Positions 38,052 to 47,500 of a stretch of 64,000 bases of DNA are shown one piece after another (positions within the stretch are counted from its first letter, which is position 1; the number at the start of each line of letters is the position of its first letter). Origin of the DNA: Mesoflavibacter zeaxanthinifaciens DSM 18436 (lineage in GTDB: Bacteria; Bacteroidota; Bacteroidia; Flavobacteriales; Flavobacteriaceae); the NCBI RefSeq assembly GCF_000422365.1, contig NZ_AULQ01000005.1, positions 186,001-250,000 of the forward strand, given 5' to 3'. Under the pieces are notes generated by a model. It was not told the origin of the DNA, did not search any database, and was given only the letters and a program-made list of their open reading frames with translations. The translations under genes were made by a program, and so were the position numbers.

Positions 38052-39841
38052 TCTTTATGGTAATGGTTGTAAATTTTTGATGCTCTAGATACGCCTACTA
38101 CTTCTTCTAACTCATCTAGTTTTGCATTAGCTATTCTTTTGGTTGATTTAAATTTTTTAAGTAACTCTACAATAGTTTTTTCGCCAATACCTGGTATCGT
38201 ATCTAAAGCACTATTTAACGCATTTTTGCTTCGTCTATTACGGTGATGCTCTATACCAAATCTATGAGCTTCGTTACGTAATTGTTGTATTATTTTAAGC
38301 GTTTCGCTTTTTTTATCTAAATATAACGGAATTGGATCGTTTGGATAAAATAATTCTTCTAAACGTTTTGCAATTCCGATAATGGCAATTTTTCCTCTTA
38401 AACCTAAAAGATCTAAACTTTTTAATGCTGAAGATAATTGTCCTTTTCCTCCATCTATTATTATTAACTGCGGTAACGGTTGTTCTTCTTCTAATAACCG
38501 CTTGTAACGACGGAAAACGACTTCTTCCATAGATGCAAAATCGTCTGGTCCTTCTACTGTTTTAATATTAAAATGGCGGTAATCTTTCTTGCTTGGTTTA
38601 CCATTTTTAAAGACTACACAAGCCGCAACTGGATTAGTCCCTTGTATGTTAGAGTTGTCAAAACACTCTATATGTCTTGGCTCTTCAGATAATCTTAAAT
38701 CGGCTTTCATTTGTGCCATTATCCTATTGGCGTGACGATCTGGATCTGTGATCTTTATTTGTTTAAAACGCTCCATCCTATAATACTTTGCGTTTCTTAA
38801 AGACAGATCTAAAATGTGTTTTTTATCTCCTAGTTGTGGTACTGTTACTTTAATTTCTTCACCTATATTTACCTTAAAAGGTACGTAAATTTCTTTTGAT
38901 TTAGAGTTGAAACGTTCTCTTATTTCAACAATTGCTAATTCTAGTAACTCTTTATCGGTTTCGTCTAACTTTTTCTTTATTTCTAAAGTGTGAGACCGGA
39001 TGATGGATCCATAAGATATCTGAAGAAAATTGATATAGCCAAAACTCTCGTCACTAACAATAGAAAATACATCTACATTACTTATTCTTGGGTTTATAAT
39101 TGTAGATTTTGCTTGATAATTTTCTAAAACTTCAATTTTTTCTTTAATGCGTTGCGCATCTTCAAACTGCATTTTTTCGGCATAATCCTTCATTTGCTGT
39201 TTAAATTGTCCTAAAGAGTCTTTAAAGTTTCCTTTAATTATTTCGCGAATTGCCTTTATATTTTCTTGATAATCTTCTTCGGTTTGATAGCCTTCACAAG
39301 GACCTTGACAATTTCCTAAATGATATTCTAGACATACTTTATACTTACCGTCTTCTATTTTATCTTCGGCTAAATCATAATTACACGTACGTAATTGATA
39401 CAATCCTTTTATTAAATCTAATAAGGTATGTACGGTTTTCATACTTGTGTAAGGTCCAAAATATTCGCTTCCGTCTTTTATTAAACGACGTGTTGGAAAT
39501 ACACGCGGAAAGCGTTCTTTTTTAATACAAATCCAAGGATAAGACTTATCATCCTTTAACAACACATTATAACGCGGCTTATGCTTTTTAATTAGATTAT
39601 TTTCTAATAGTAAAGCATCGGTTTCGGTCTCAACAACAATAAATTTGATGTCTGCAATACGTTTTACTAAAACTCTAGTTTTACCACTGTCATGTGTTTT
39701 TGTAAAGTAAGAACTTACACGTTTTTTAAGGTTTTTTGCTTTACCAACATAAATTATATTACCTTCTTTGTCGTAATACTGATAAACACCAGCAGATTCT
39801 GGAATGGTTTTTAATTGAATATCTAAGTTGGTTTTACTCAT
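38048..39841 (-). CDS. uvrC: Excinuclease ABC subunit C
   Basis: UvrC makes both incisions in nucleotide excision repair. The 597-residue protein has the GIY-YIG nuclease (AGVYQYYDKEGNIIYVGKAK), the Cys-rich patch (YKVCLEYHLGNCQGPCEGY), a UVR motif (EDAQRIKEKIEVLENY), the RNase-H-like second nuclease (ECFDNSNIQGTNPVAACVVF) and a C-terminal helix-hairpin-helix (LDTIPGIGEKTIVELLKKF). The first gene of a pair, it overlaps the patatin gene by four bases (ATGA type). Confidence 0.97.
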   Translation of the reverse strand: MSKTNLDIQLKTIPESAGVYQYYDKEGNIIYVGKAKNLKKRVSSYFTKTHDSGKTRVLVKRIADIKFIVVETETDALLLENNLIKKHKPRYNVLLKDDKSYPWICIKKERFPRVFPTRRLIKDGSEYFGPYTSMKTVHTLLDLIKGLYQLRTCNYDLAEDKIEDGKYKVCLEYHLGNCQGPCEGYQTEEDYQENIKAIREIIKGNFKDSLGQFKQQMKDYAEKMQFEDAQRIKEKIEVLENYQAKSTIINPRISNVDVFSIVSDESFGYINFLQISYGSIIRSHTLEIKKKLDETDKELLELAIVEIRERFNSKSKEIYVPFKVNIGEEIKVTVPQLGDKKHILDLSLRNAKYYRMERFKQIKITDPDRHANRIMAQMKADLRLSEEPRHIECFDNSNIQGTNPVAACVVFKNGKPSKKDYRHFNIKTVEGPDDFASMEEVVFRRYKRLLEEEQPLPQLIIIDGGKGQLSSALKSLDLLGLRGKIAIIGIAKRLEELFYPNDPIPLYLDKKSETLKIIQQLRNEAHRFGIEHHRNRRSKNALNSALDTIPGIGEKTIVELLKKFKSTKRIANAKLDELEEVVGVSRASKIYNHYHKE

Positions 39842-39878
39842 AAATTAATAGTAAATAGGTGTAAAATCTAGTGGTACT

Positions 39879-39886
39879 CAAAGGTA
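39879..39886 (-). promoter_or_regulatory. Bacteroidota -7 box (TACCTTTG) of uvrC
   Basis: The minus-strand TACCTTTG matches TAnnTTTG, 37 bases upstream of the uvrC ATG. Confidence 0.5.
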
Positions 39887-39978
39887 ATTATTTAATAGTT
39901 TTTAATTAAAACTTTAACCAAAATTAAATTTTAAGCAATGTTATATTTACTACATTGCGCGACTTTTAAATAAAAAAA

Positions 39979-40398
39979 ATGACAAAGAAAATTATAGGAA
40001 GAACAGATTGTATAGACTTCCCTAAATTAAATTTATTAAACATTAATTGTAAGATAGATACTGGCGCTTACACATCAAGCATACATTGTTCTAACATTAC
40101 ACTTACTGACCAAGGTTTACTTTGCTTTTTTGATGATAATAAAACCGAAAAATCAGAGCCTGTTTTATTTAAAGAGTACAGTTTAACCGATGTAAAAAGC
40201 AGTAATGGCTTTGTAGAAAACCGATACAAAATAAAAACTGATGTTGTTTTTTTTGGTAAAACCTACAAGATTAACTTAACTTTAAGCACAAGAAGCGACA
40301 TGAGGTTTCCTGTTTTAATAGGCAGGCAATTTTTAAAACGAAAATTTTTAGTTGATGTCGATTTACAAAACCAATCATTTAATAAAAAAGTAGAATGA
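39979..40398 (+). CDS. RimB-like retropepsin-fold protease (ATP-dependent zinc protease family)
   Basis: This 139-residue single-domain aspartic-protease-like protein has [12 protein letters not shown] with the DTGA motif at 27-30 and a C-terminal [17 protein letters not shown], typical of the family annotated as putative ATP-dependent zinc protease and related to RimB of Pseudomonas. Despite the name, the fold is retropepsin-like and no zinc site is apparent. Its stop overlaps the rimK start by four bases (40395-40398), so it should work with RimK, perhaps by cutting or trimming glutamylated protein. Confidence 0.85.
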   Translation: MTKKIIGRTDCIDFPKLNLLNINCKIDTGAYTSSIHCSNITLTDQGLLCFFDDNKTEKSEPVLFKEYSLTDVKSSNGFVENRYKIKTDVVFFGKTYKINLTLSTRSDMRFPVLIGRQFLKRKFLVDVDLQNQSFNKKVE

Positions 40399-41273
40399 AT
40401 ATAGTTATTCTATCGCGCAACGCAGGTTTATACTCAACAGATAGATTAGTTGAAGAAGCCGAAAATAGAGGTCATAAAGTAGAAGTTATAGATCCTTTAA
40501 AATGCGATATTATTATTGAAAAAGAAAAACCAACAATTTACTATAAAGATCGCTATTTAGATTACGTAGATGCAGTTATACCACGTATTGGCGCTTCGGT
40601 TACATTTTATGGTTGTGCAGTAGTAAGGCAATTTGAAATGATGGGTGTATTTACTACAGTAACTTCAGATTCTATCCTACGATCAAGAGACAAGTTAAAA
40701 AGTTTACAACGTCTTAGTAAAAGAGGAATTGGTATGCCTAAAACAGTATTTACCAACTACTCAAGAGATGTAGAAGAAGTTATAGACCATGTTGGTGGTC
40801 CACCAGTTATCATAAAACTTTTAGAAGGTACACAAGGTCTTGGTGTTGTCTTAGCAGAAACTAAAAATGCTGCCGAATCTGTCTTGGAAGCTTTTAATGG
40901 TTTACAAGCCAGAGTAATTGTACAAGAATTTATTAAGGAAGCTAAAGGCGCAGATCTTAGAGCTTTAGTAGTAGACGGTCAAGTTGTTGGCGCAATGAAA
41001 CGCCAAGGTAAAGAAGGCGAATTTAGATCTAATTTACATCGTGGTGGTAGCGCAAAAATCATAAAACTTTCTGAAGCAGAACTTCGTCTTGCCATGAATG
41101 CTTCTAGAGCATTAAAACTTCCCGTTTGTGGCGTAGACATGCTACAATCTGAAAGAGGACCTTTACTGCTAGAAGTAAACTCTACACCAGGATTAGAAGG
41201 CATAGAAAAAGCTACAGGAAAAAATATTGCTAAAAGCATTATAACTTATTTAGAACGAAACAGTAACGCTTAA
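40395..41273 (+). CDS. rimK: RimK-family ATP-grasp ligase (ribosomal protein S6 glutamate ligase)
   Basis: The 292-residue ATP-grasp ligase adds glutamate residues to the C terminus of ribosomal protein S6 in enterobacteria and pseudomonads. It shows [40 protein letters not shown], the grasp loop [19 protein letters not shown], the [16 protein letters not shown] sheet, and [15 protein letters not shown] with metal-binding Glu and Asn. It is coupled to the RimB-like gene upstream and shares the TAATG junction at 41273 with the deacylase-like gene. Whether flavobacterial S6 is the substrate is not shown. Confidence 0.92.
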   Translation: MNIVILSRNAGLYSTDRLVEEAENRGHKVEVIDPLKCDIIIEKEKPTIYYKDRYLDYVDAVIPRIGASVTFYGCAVVRQFEMMGVFTTVTSDSILRSRDKLKSLQRLSKRGIGMPKTVFTNYSRDVEEVIDHVGGPPVIIKLLEGTQGLGVVLAETKNAAESVLEAFNGLQARVIVQEFIKEAKGADLRALVVDGQVVGAMKRQGKEGEFRSNLHRGGSAKIIKLSEAELRLAMNASRALKLPVCGVDMLQSERGPLLLEVNSTPGLEGIEKATGKNIAKSIITYLERNSNA

Positions 41274-42244
41274 TGATTTATCAACAAAAGGACTTACATA
41301 TTTTAGATGAAATTATAAAACCCGGTAAAAGTGCAGAACTAAGCTTTAATGTTGCACATTTACACACACGTACTCCAGTAGATGTTCCTGTTATTATAGA
41401 ACGCTCTAAAAAACCTGGACCTACAATTTTGTTTACTGCTGGCATACATGGCGACGAAGTAAATGGTATTGAAATTGTACGTCAATTAATTTCAAAAGGA
41501 ATAAATAAACCTAAAGTTGGGACCACAATTTGTATTCCTGTTTTAAACATCTTTGGGTTTATTAATATGGAACGCGAATTTCCTGATGGCAGAGACTTAA
41601 ATCGTGTTTTTCCTGGAATAAAAAATGGCTCTTTGGCCAGTCGTGTTGCGCATACTTTAGTAACCGAAATTATACCTGAAGTAGACTTTATTGTCGATTT
41701 TCATACCGGTGGCGCTTTTAGGTTTAATGCACCGCAAATACGTATTGCTCCTGGTAATGAAGATGATGATGTTATGGCAGAAATATTTGGAGCGCCATTT
41801 ATCTTATACTCTAAAAACCTAAACAAATCATTTAGAAAAACGTGTAACGAGCTTGGTAAACCTATCCTTCTTTTTGAAGGCGGAAAATCGTTTCATATAG
41901 ACAAAACAGTCACTAACACAGGTGTTAATGGCGCCAAACGCATCCTAAATCACTTTGGCATGCTAAGAAAAAAATATAATGTTTCTGAGCCTAAAAAAGC
42001 ATGTATAAAAATATTAGATAGCAAATGGCAACGTGCAAGCTTTTCTGGTATGTTTAAAGCTAATGTAGATTTAGGTCAATATATAAAAGAAGGTGACACC
42101 ATTGGTAATATTACAGATCCTTACGGAAAATTTAATCACTTTGTAAAAGCTAAACATGATGGTTACGTGTTTAATATAAATGAATCTCCTATTGTTTATC
42201 AAGGTGATGCTTTATTTCATATTTCAACAGAAATAGTTAAATAA
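41273..42244 (+). CDS. AstE/AspA-family zinc deacylase or carboxypeptidase-like protein
   Basis: The 323-residue M14-related enzyme belongs to the succinylglutamate desuccinylase/aspartoacylase family. Zinc ligands are H59 and E62 in GIHGDEVNG and H144 in VDFHTGG; LFEGGKSFHID is near the expected catalytic Glu. A C-terminal biotinyl-lipoyl-like beta domain follows (QYIKEGDTIGNITDPYGK). The family removes an acyl or aspartyl/glutamyl group from an amide. Overlap with rimK by one base suggests that it removes residues added by RimK. Aspartoacylase or succinylglutamate desuccinylase proper is less likely without the ast genes. Confidence 0.85.
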   Translation: MIYQQKDLHILDEIIKPGKSAELSFNVAHLHTRTPVDVPVIIERSKKPGPTILFTAGIHGDEVNGIEIVRQLISKGINKPKVGTTICIPVLNIFGFINMEREFPDGRDLNRVFPGIKNGSLASRVAHTLVTEIIPEVDFIVDFHTGGAFRFNAPQIRIAPGNEDDDVMAEIFGAPFILYSKNLNKSFRKTCNELGKPILLFEGGKSFHIDKTVTNTGVNGAKRILNHFGMLRKKYNVSEPKKACIKILDSKWQRASFSGMFKANVDLGQYIKEGDTIGNITDPYGKFNHFVKAKHDGYVFNINESPIVYQGDALFHISTEIVK

Positions 42245-42250
42245 TTAAAA

Positions 42251-42814
42251 ATGAATAAAGCCCGATTACGCCAAAAATATAAAGCTTTAAGACAACAACT
42301 TACCGAAGAACAAATAGATCAATTTAGCATTGATATTGCTAACCAATTATTAAAACTAGCTATTTGGGATTACAATGTGTACCACTTATTTTTAACTATT
42401 GAATCACAGAAAGAAATTCAAACTGAATTTATTTTAAATATTCTATCCGGAAAAGATAAAAACATAGCTATTTCTAAAAGCAATTTTGAAAGCAACACAT
42501 TAACCAATTACCTGTTATCGGACAATACCACTTTAAAACTTAATCAATATAACATACCAGAGCCTGTTAGTGGTATTGAGATACCAAATCATAATATAGA
42601 TGTTGTATTTATACCGCTTTTAGCTTTTGATTTAAAGGGAAATAGAGTTGGTTATGGCAAAGGATTTTACGATAACTTTTTATCCAATTGTAGACCAGAC
42701 ACTGTAAAAATAGGTTTATCTTTTTTTGAAGCTGAAGCTGAAATTAAGGATGCTTATGAAGGTGATATTGCTTTAGATTATTGTGTAACACCTGATAAGG
42801 TTTACAAATTCTAA
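42251..42814 (+). CDS. 5-formyltetrahydrofolate cyclo-ligase
   Basis: This ATP-dependent enzyme recycles 5-formyl-THF to 5,10-methenyl-THF. The 187-residue protein has the N-terminal KARLRQKYKALRQQL, a mid-region IPLLAFDLKGNRVGYGKGFY with the ATP loop, and a C-terminal TVKIGLSFFEAE. It is the last gene of the rimB-like, rimK, AspA-like operon, 6 bases after the preceding stop. Its last four bases overlap the convergent lspA. Confidence 0.93.
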   Translation: MNKARLRQKYKALRQQLTEEQIDQFSIDIANQLLKLAIWDYNVYHLFLTIESQKEIQTEFILNILSGKDKNIAISKSNFESNTLTNYLLSDNTTLKLNQYNIPEPVSGIEIPNHNIDVVFIPLLAFDLKGNRVGYGKGFYDNFLSNCRPDTVKIGLSFFEAEAEIKDAYEGDIALDYCVTPDKVYKF

Positions 42815-43437
42815 GCATCTTCTGTTTTTGGAAACGCTTTTTTATTAAAGAAAATTAATATTCCAAAACCAATACTAATAGCTACGTCTGCAATGTTAAA
42901 AACAGGCTCAAAAAAAGTAAAGTATTTACCGCCAACACTTGGTATCCATTCTGGCAAATATCCTTGCCAAATCGGGAAGTATAACATATCTACTACCTTA
43001 CCGTGCAACATACTATCGTAACCTTGTTCTGGCATAAATGTAGCTACTTGACCAATACTATCGTCAAATAAAACACCGTAAAACACAGAATCTAATATAT
43101 TACCCAAAGCACCAGCAAACACAAAGATAAGTGCAACATTAAGCATTTTAGATTGCTGCCTTTTAATGCTATTATACAACCAATATCCAATACCAATAAT
43201 TGCAAAAATCCTGAAGACAGTTAGACTTACTTTTGCAGTACGATCACTAATAAAAGGAAACAAATCACTTAGTTTTGTTCCCCAAGCCATACCGCTATTT
43301 TCTATAAAATAAATTTTAAACCAATCAAAAACAGCAACATCTTCTCCTAATACAAAATGTGTTTTTACATATATTTTACTTACTTGATCAATAAGTAAAA
43401 TTAAGATGATAAAGATTGTAGCATTTTTTAGGCTCAT
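42811..43437 (-). CDS. lspA: Lipoprotein signal peptidase (SPase II)
   Basis: LspA removes signal peptides from prolipoproteins; the many lipobox proteins in this window need it. The protein is 208 residues from ATG 43437 (MSLKNATIFI); a further in-frame ATG at 43455 adds six residues. It has four membrane helices, LIDQVSKIYVKTHF, GALGNILDSVFYG with the first catalytic Asp, and FNIADVAISIG with the second. Between the two Asp motifs lies an insertion of about 60 residues, making it longer than the roughly 160-residue proteobacterial enzyme, as is usual in Bacteroidota. Confidence 0.94.
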   Translation of the reverse strand: MSLKNATIFIILILLIDQVSKIYVKTHFVLGEDVAVFDWFKIYFIENSGMAWGTKLSDLFPFISDRTAKVSLTVFRIFAIIGIGYWLYNSIKRQQSKMLNVALIFVFAGALGNILDSVFYGVLFDDSIGQVATFMPEQGYDSMLHGKVVDMLYFPIWQGYLPEWIPSVGGKYFTFFEPVFNIADVAISIGFGILIFFNKKAFPKTEDA

Positions 43438-43498
43438 AAAGTATAGACTTGTCAACTATGATTAAGATAACAAGGATTAGTTTTAAACAAAAATAGGC

Positions 43499-44122
43499 TT
43501 ATTTTTTAAATTTAGAGACGTTTATATTTCCGTTAACAGTTTGTAGGTTTAATTGATGTAATGCTAATTTAAATTGCACAACGTCTACTATTCCTGTTTT
43601 ACTTTTTGCAATGGTTTTTGCGTTGTTTGTTTTAATATTAATAGTTCCGTTTATAGTATTTATTGTTGCATTACCAAAAAACGGATCTAACGTACAATTA
43701 CCAGTTTTTAATTCTATAAACACATTTGGAAATTGACCTTCTATTTTAGTTTGCGCAATATCACTTTTAATATTTAAATCAATATGTTTTGGAATACTTA
43801 ATTGCAACTCTACAGACAATACTTTATGCGCACTTAACTTGTCATTATCTGCTTTAAATAAAGGTTGAAAGTCTGTAGACAACCTTAAAATATCTTGATT
43901 AATACTATCGATTATCACTAAATTTTCTGAATGCTCGCCTTCAAATTTAACCAACAAATCTATAGTATTAGATTCACTATTCTTAATGTTAATCTTAAAA
44001 ATTCCTTCACCATCAATATCAACTTTTTTGATTTTCTGTGCATTCCATTGTTTTTCGGTTTGCTTCTGTGCAATAGAACAATGAACAATTAAAAGAAAAA
44101 ATAAGACGAGTTTGAATTTCAA
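43499..44122 (-). CDS. Secreted beta-helix-like protein, DUF4097-type, unknown function
   Basis: The product has a signal peptide (KLVLFFLLIVHCSIAQ) and a mature part of short repeated beta strands (NVFIELKTGNCTLDPFFGNA, INTINGTINIKTNNAKT, LNLQTVNGNINVSKF), resembling DUF4097-like right-handed beta-helix proteins. No ATG is available. TTG 44122 gives MKFKLVLFF and lies outside the hairpin; TTG 44149 extends the product by nine residues but sits inside the terminator stem after the dksA-like gene. The function is unknown. Confidence 0.7.
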   Translation of the reverse strand: MKFKLVLFFLLIVHCSIAQKQTEKQWNAQKIKKVDIDGEGIFKINIKNSESNTIDLLVKFEGEHSENLVIIDSINQDILRLSTDFQPLFKADNDKLSAHKVLSVELQLSIPKHIDLNIKSDIAQTKIEGQFPNVFIELKTGNCTLDPFFGNATINTINGTINIKTNNAKTIAKSKTGIVDVVQFKLALHQLNLQTVNGNINVSKFKK

Positions 44123-44139
44123 AATTTGTGGAAATAAAA

Positions 44140-44168
44140 AACGCTTCAATTCAACTAATTGAAGCGTT
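44140..44168 (-). terminator. Hairpin after the DksA-like gene
   Basis: AACGCTTCAATT (44140-44151) pairs with AATTGAAGCGTT (44157-44168) around a five-base loop. On the minus strand a TTTTTTATTT tract follows, a good terminator. It overlaps one possible TTG start of the next gene. Confidence 0.75.
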
Positions 44169-44198
44169 AATTTTTTAAATTATATATTAAGCAACAGC

Positions 44199-44582
44199 TT
44201 ATTTTTGCATGTTTTTTGCTTCAATACTTAAGGTTGCGTGTGGCACAAGCTCTAAACGTTTTTTGTTTATTAACTTACCTGTTACACGACAAATACCATA
44301 GGTTTTATTCTCTATACGGATTAAAGCATTTTTTAAATCACGAATAAATTTTTCTTGTCTAATAGCTAATTGCGAGTTAGACTCTTTACTCATTACTTCA
44401 CTACCTTCGTCAAACGCTTTAAAAGTAGGTGAGGTATCGTCTGTACCATTATTATGATCGTTCATATAAGCACTTTTTATTAAATCTAAATCGTGCTGTG
44501 CTTTATCGATTTTTTCTTGAATTAAAGCCTTGAACTCTGCTAAGTCTTTATCAGAGTATCTTACGTTTGTATCTGTTGCCAT
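44199..44582 (-). CDS. DksA/TraR-family protein with degenerate zinc finger
   Basis: The 127-residue protein has a coiled-coil N-terminal half and a C-terminal finger region reading YGICRVTGKLINKKRLELVP then HATLSIEAK. In classical DksA this is a C4 zinc site (CxxCG ... CxxC). Here only the first Cys remains, with Thr, His and Ala or Lys at the other places, so zinc binding is unlikely in the usual way. DksA modulates RNA polymerase with ppGpp; this Bacteroidota type may act differently. It lies 5 bases downstream of ileS, in its operon. Confidence 0.88.
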   Translation of the reverse strand: MATDTNVRYSDKDLAEFKALIQEKIDKAQHDLDLIKSAYMNDHNNGTDDTSPTFKAFDEGSEVMSKESNSQLAIRQEKFIRDLKNALIRIENKTYGICRVTGKLINKKRLELVPHATLSIEAKNMQK

Positions 44583-44587
44583 AATTT

Positions 44588-47500
44588 TTAATTTTTTTGA
44601 ATAGACAATTTGGTATTTACGTCATCAAAAGCAATTTCTATACCATTATCTATTTGGTTAATAATTTCAAGATTATCAGTTAAGGTTTCGGTCTTAATAT
44701 AATCTAGATTGTTGTTAATAGCCTGCTCGATATTTTGGTCGTTTTGGATTTGTACAGTAATTCTATCTGTTACTTCAAATCCTGAGTCTTTACGTAGGTT
44801 TTGAATTCGGTTTACTAATTCTCTTGCAATACCTTCTTCACGTAATGGCTCTGTAATAGTTACATCTAAAGCTACTGTTATTTTACCTTCGTTTGCAACT
44901 AACCAACCTTCAATATCTTGCGATGTTATTTCAACATCTTCACGTTGTAATGTAATAATTTTTCCATTACAATCGATGTCTAAAGTGTTATTTTGTTCAA
45001 TATTTTTAATATCGTCTGCGCCAAGTTTTTGTATCTCACTAGCAATCAACTTCATATCTTTACCAAAACGTGGTCCAAGTACTTTAAAGTTTGGTTTTAT
45101 TTGCTTAACTAAGATATCTGAAGCGTCTTCTAAAAGCTCGATTTCTTTAATATTAACCTCGTGTTTTATTAAGTTTTCTACCGCTTTTATTTCTTCTCTT
45201 TGCTGTGCAGAATCTACAGGAATCATAATTTTCTGTAGTGGCTGACGTACTTTAATTTTCTCTTTAGCTCTTAACGATAATACTAATGAAGAAATTGTTT
45301 GCGCGTTCTCCATTTTTCGCTCCAAAGATTTATCTACAAAGCTTGCATCGTATTTAGGGAAATCTGAAAGGTGAACACTTTCAAACGTCTCTTTTTTAGT
45401 TACGCTATTTAAGTCTAAATACAGCTTATCCATAAAGAATGGTGCAATTGGCGCGCCTAACTTTGCAATGGTTACCATACACGTATACAGCGTTTGGTAA
45501 GCCGAAATTTTATCGGTTTGGTAATCGCCTTTCCAGAAACGTCTTCTGCTTAAACGTACGTACCAGTTACTTAAGTAATCTTGTGTAAAATCTGAAATAG
45601 CACGCGCTGCTTTTGTAGGCTCATATTCGGCATAATATTCGTCTACTTTTTGAATTAAGGTGTGTAATTCTGAAAGAATCCAACGGTCTAATTCTGGTCG
45701 TTCTGCTAAAGGAATTTCTGCTTCAGCATAACTAAATTTATCTAAATTGGTATATAAGCTGAAGAACGAATACGTATTGTACAACGTACCGAAAAACTTA
45801 CGTTTTACTTCTTCTACACCTTCGATATCAAATTTTAAGTTGTCCCATGGATTGGCATTACCAATCATGTACCAACGTGTAGCATCTGCACCGTAATTAT
45901 CTAAGGTTTCAAAAGGATCTACTGCGTTACCTAAACGCTTAGACATTTTTTGTCCGTTTTTATCTAAAACTAATCCGTTTGAGACTACATTTTTATACGC
46001 TACAGAATCGAAAACCATAGTACCAATTGCGTGCAATGTGTAAAACCAACCTCGTGTTTGGTCTACACCTTCGGCAATAAAATCGGCAGGATAAGCTTCG
46101 TTATTATCAATTAAGTTTTTGTTTTCAAACGGGTAATGCCACTGTGCGTAAGGCATTGATCCTGAATCAAACCAAACGTCTATCAAGTCGCTTTCGCGCT
46201 TCATTGGTTGACCAGATGGCGATACTAACGTAATTTGATCTACAATGTTTTTGTGTAAATCTATTTTATCGTAGTTGTCTTCAGACATGTTACCAACTTC
46301 AAAGTCTTCAAAAATATCCTTTTGAAATACGCCTGCTGAAACAGCTTTAGCCATTTCGGTTTTTAATTCTTCAACAGAACCGATACAGATTTCTTCTTTA
46401 CCATCTTCTGTACGCCAAATTGGTAACGGAATTCCCCAATAACGTGAGCGTGATAAATTCCAATCGTTTGCATTAGCTAACCAGTTACCAAAACGTCCTT
46501 CTCCTGTAGATTTTGGTTTCCAGTTAATGGTTGTATTTAACTCATGCATTCTATCTTTTACGTCGGTTACTTTGATAAACCAAGAATCTAATGGATAATA
46601 TAAAATTGGTTTATCTGTACGCCAACAGTTTGGATAGCTATGCTTGTATTTTTCTACTTTAAAGGCTTTGTTTTCAATTTTAAGTTTGATGGCAATTTCT
46701 ACATCAACTGACTTTTCTGGTGCTTCACCTTCTGCGTAATATTCGTTTTTCACATATTTACCAGCAAACTCAGTCACTTCTGGTCTAAATTTACCTTGTA
46801 AATCTACTAATGGCACCAAGTTATCATTCTCGTCTTTTACCAACATTGGTGGTATTTCTGGTGTAGCTTGTTTTGCCACTAAAGCATCATCTGCTCCAAA
46901 GGTTGGCGCTGTATGTACGATACCTGTACCGTCTTCAGTCGTTACGAAATCTCCAGATATTACTCTAAATGCATTTTCAGGATTATCATTTGGTAATACG
47001 TAATCTAACAATTGTTCGTACTTGATACCAACTAGATCTTTTCCTTTAAATTCTTTTACGATGTAAAAAGGAATTTTCTTGTCACCTTCTTTATATTCAA
47101 TTAATTCTGGCTTTGTTTCAACTTGCTTATACTTACCGTCAAATTGTTTACCAACAAGATTTTTAGCCAATATCACATTCATAGGTTTGAAGGTATATTG
47201 GTTATACGTTTCGACTAAAACGTAATCTATTTTTGGACCAACGGTTAATGCTGTATTACTTGGTAATGTCCAAGGTGTTGTAGTCCAAGCTATAAAATGA
47301 ATATCGCCTTCGTTTTGTAAAAAGTCTGGTAACGTATCTGCTACAGCTTTAAACTGTGCTACTACAGTTGTATCTGTTACATCTTGGTATGTTCCTGGTT
47401 GATTAAGCTCGTGAGAACTTAATCCTGTTCCTGCTTTTGGAGAATATGGCTGAATGGTATAGCCTTTATACAGCAATTCTTTATTGTAGATTTGCTTTAA

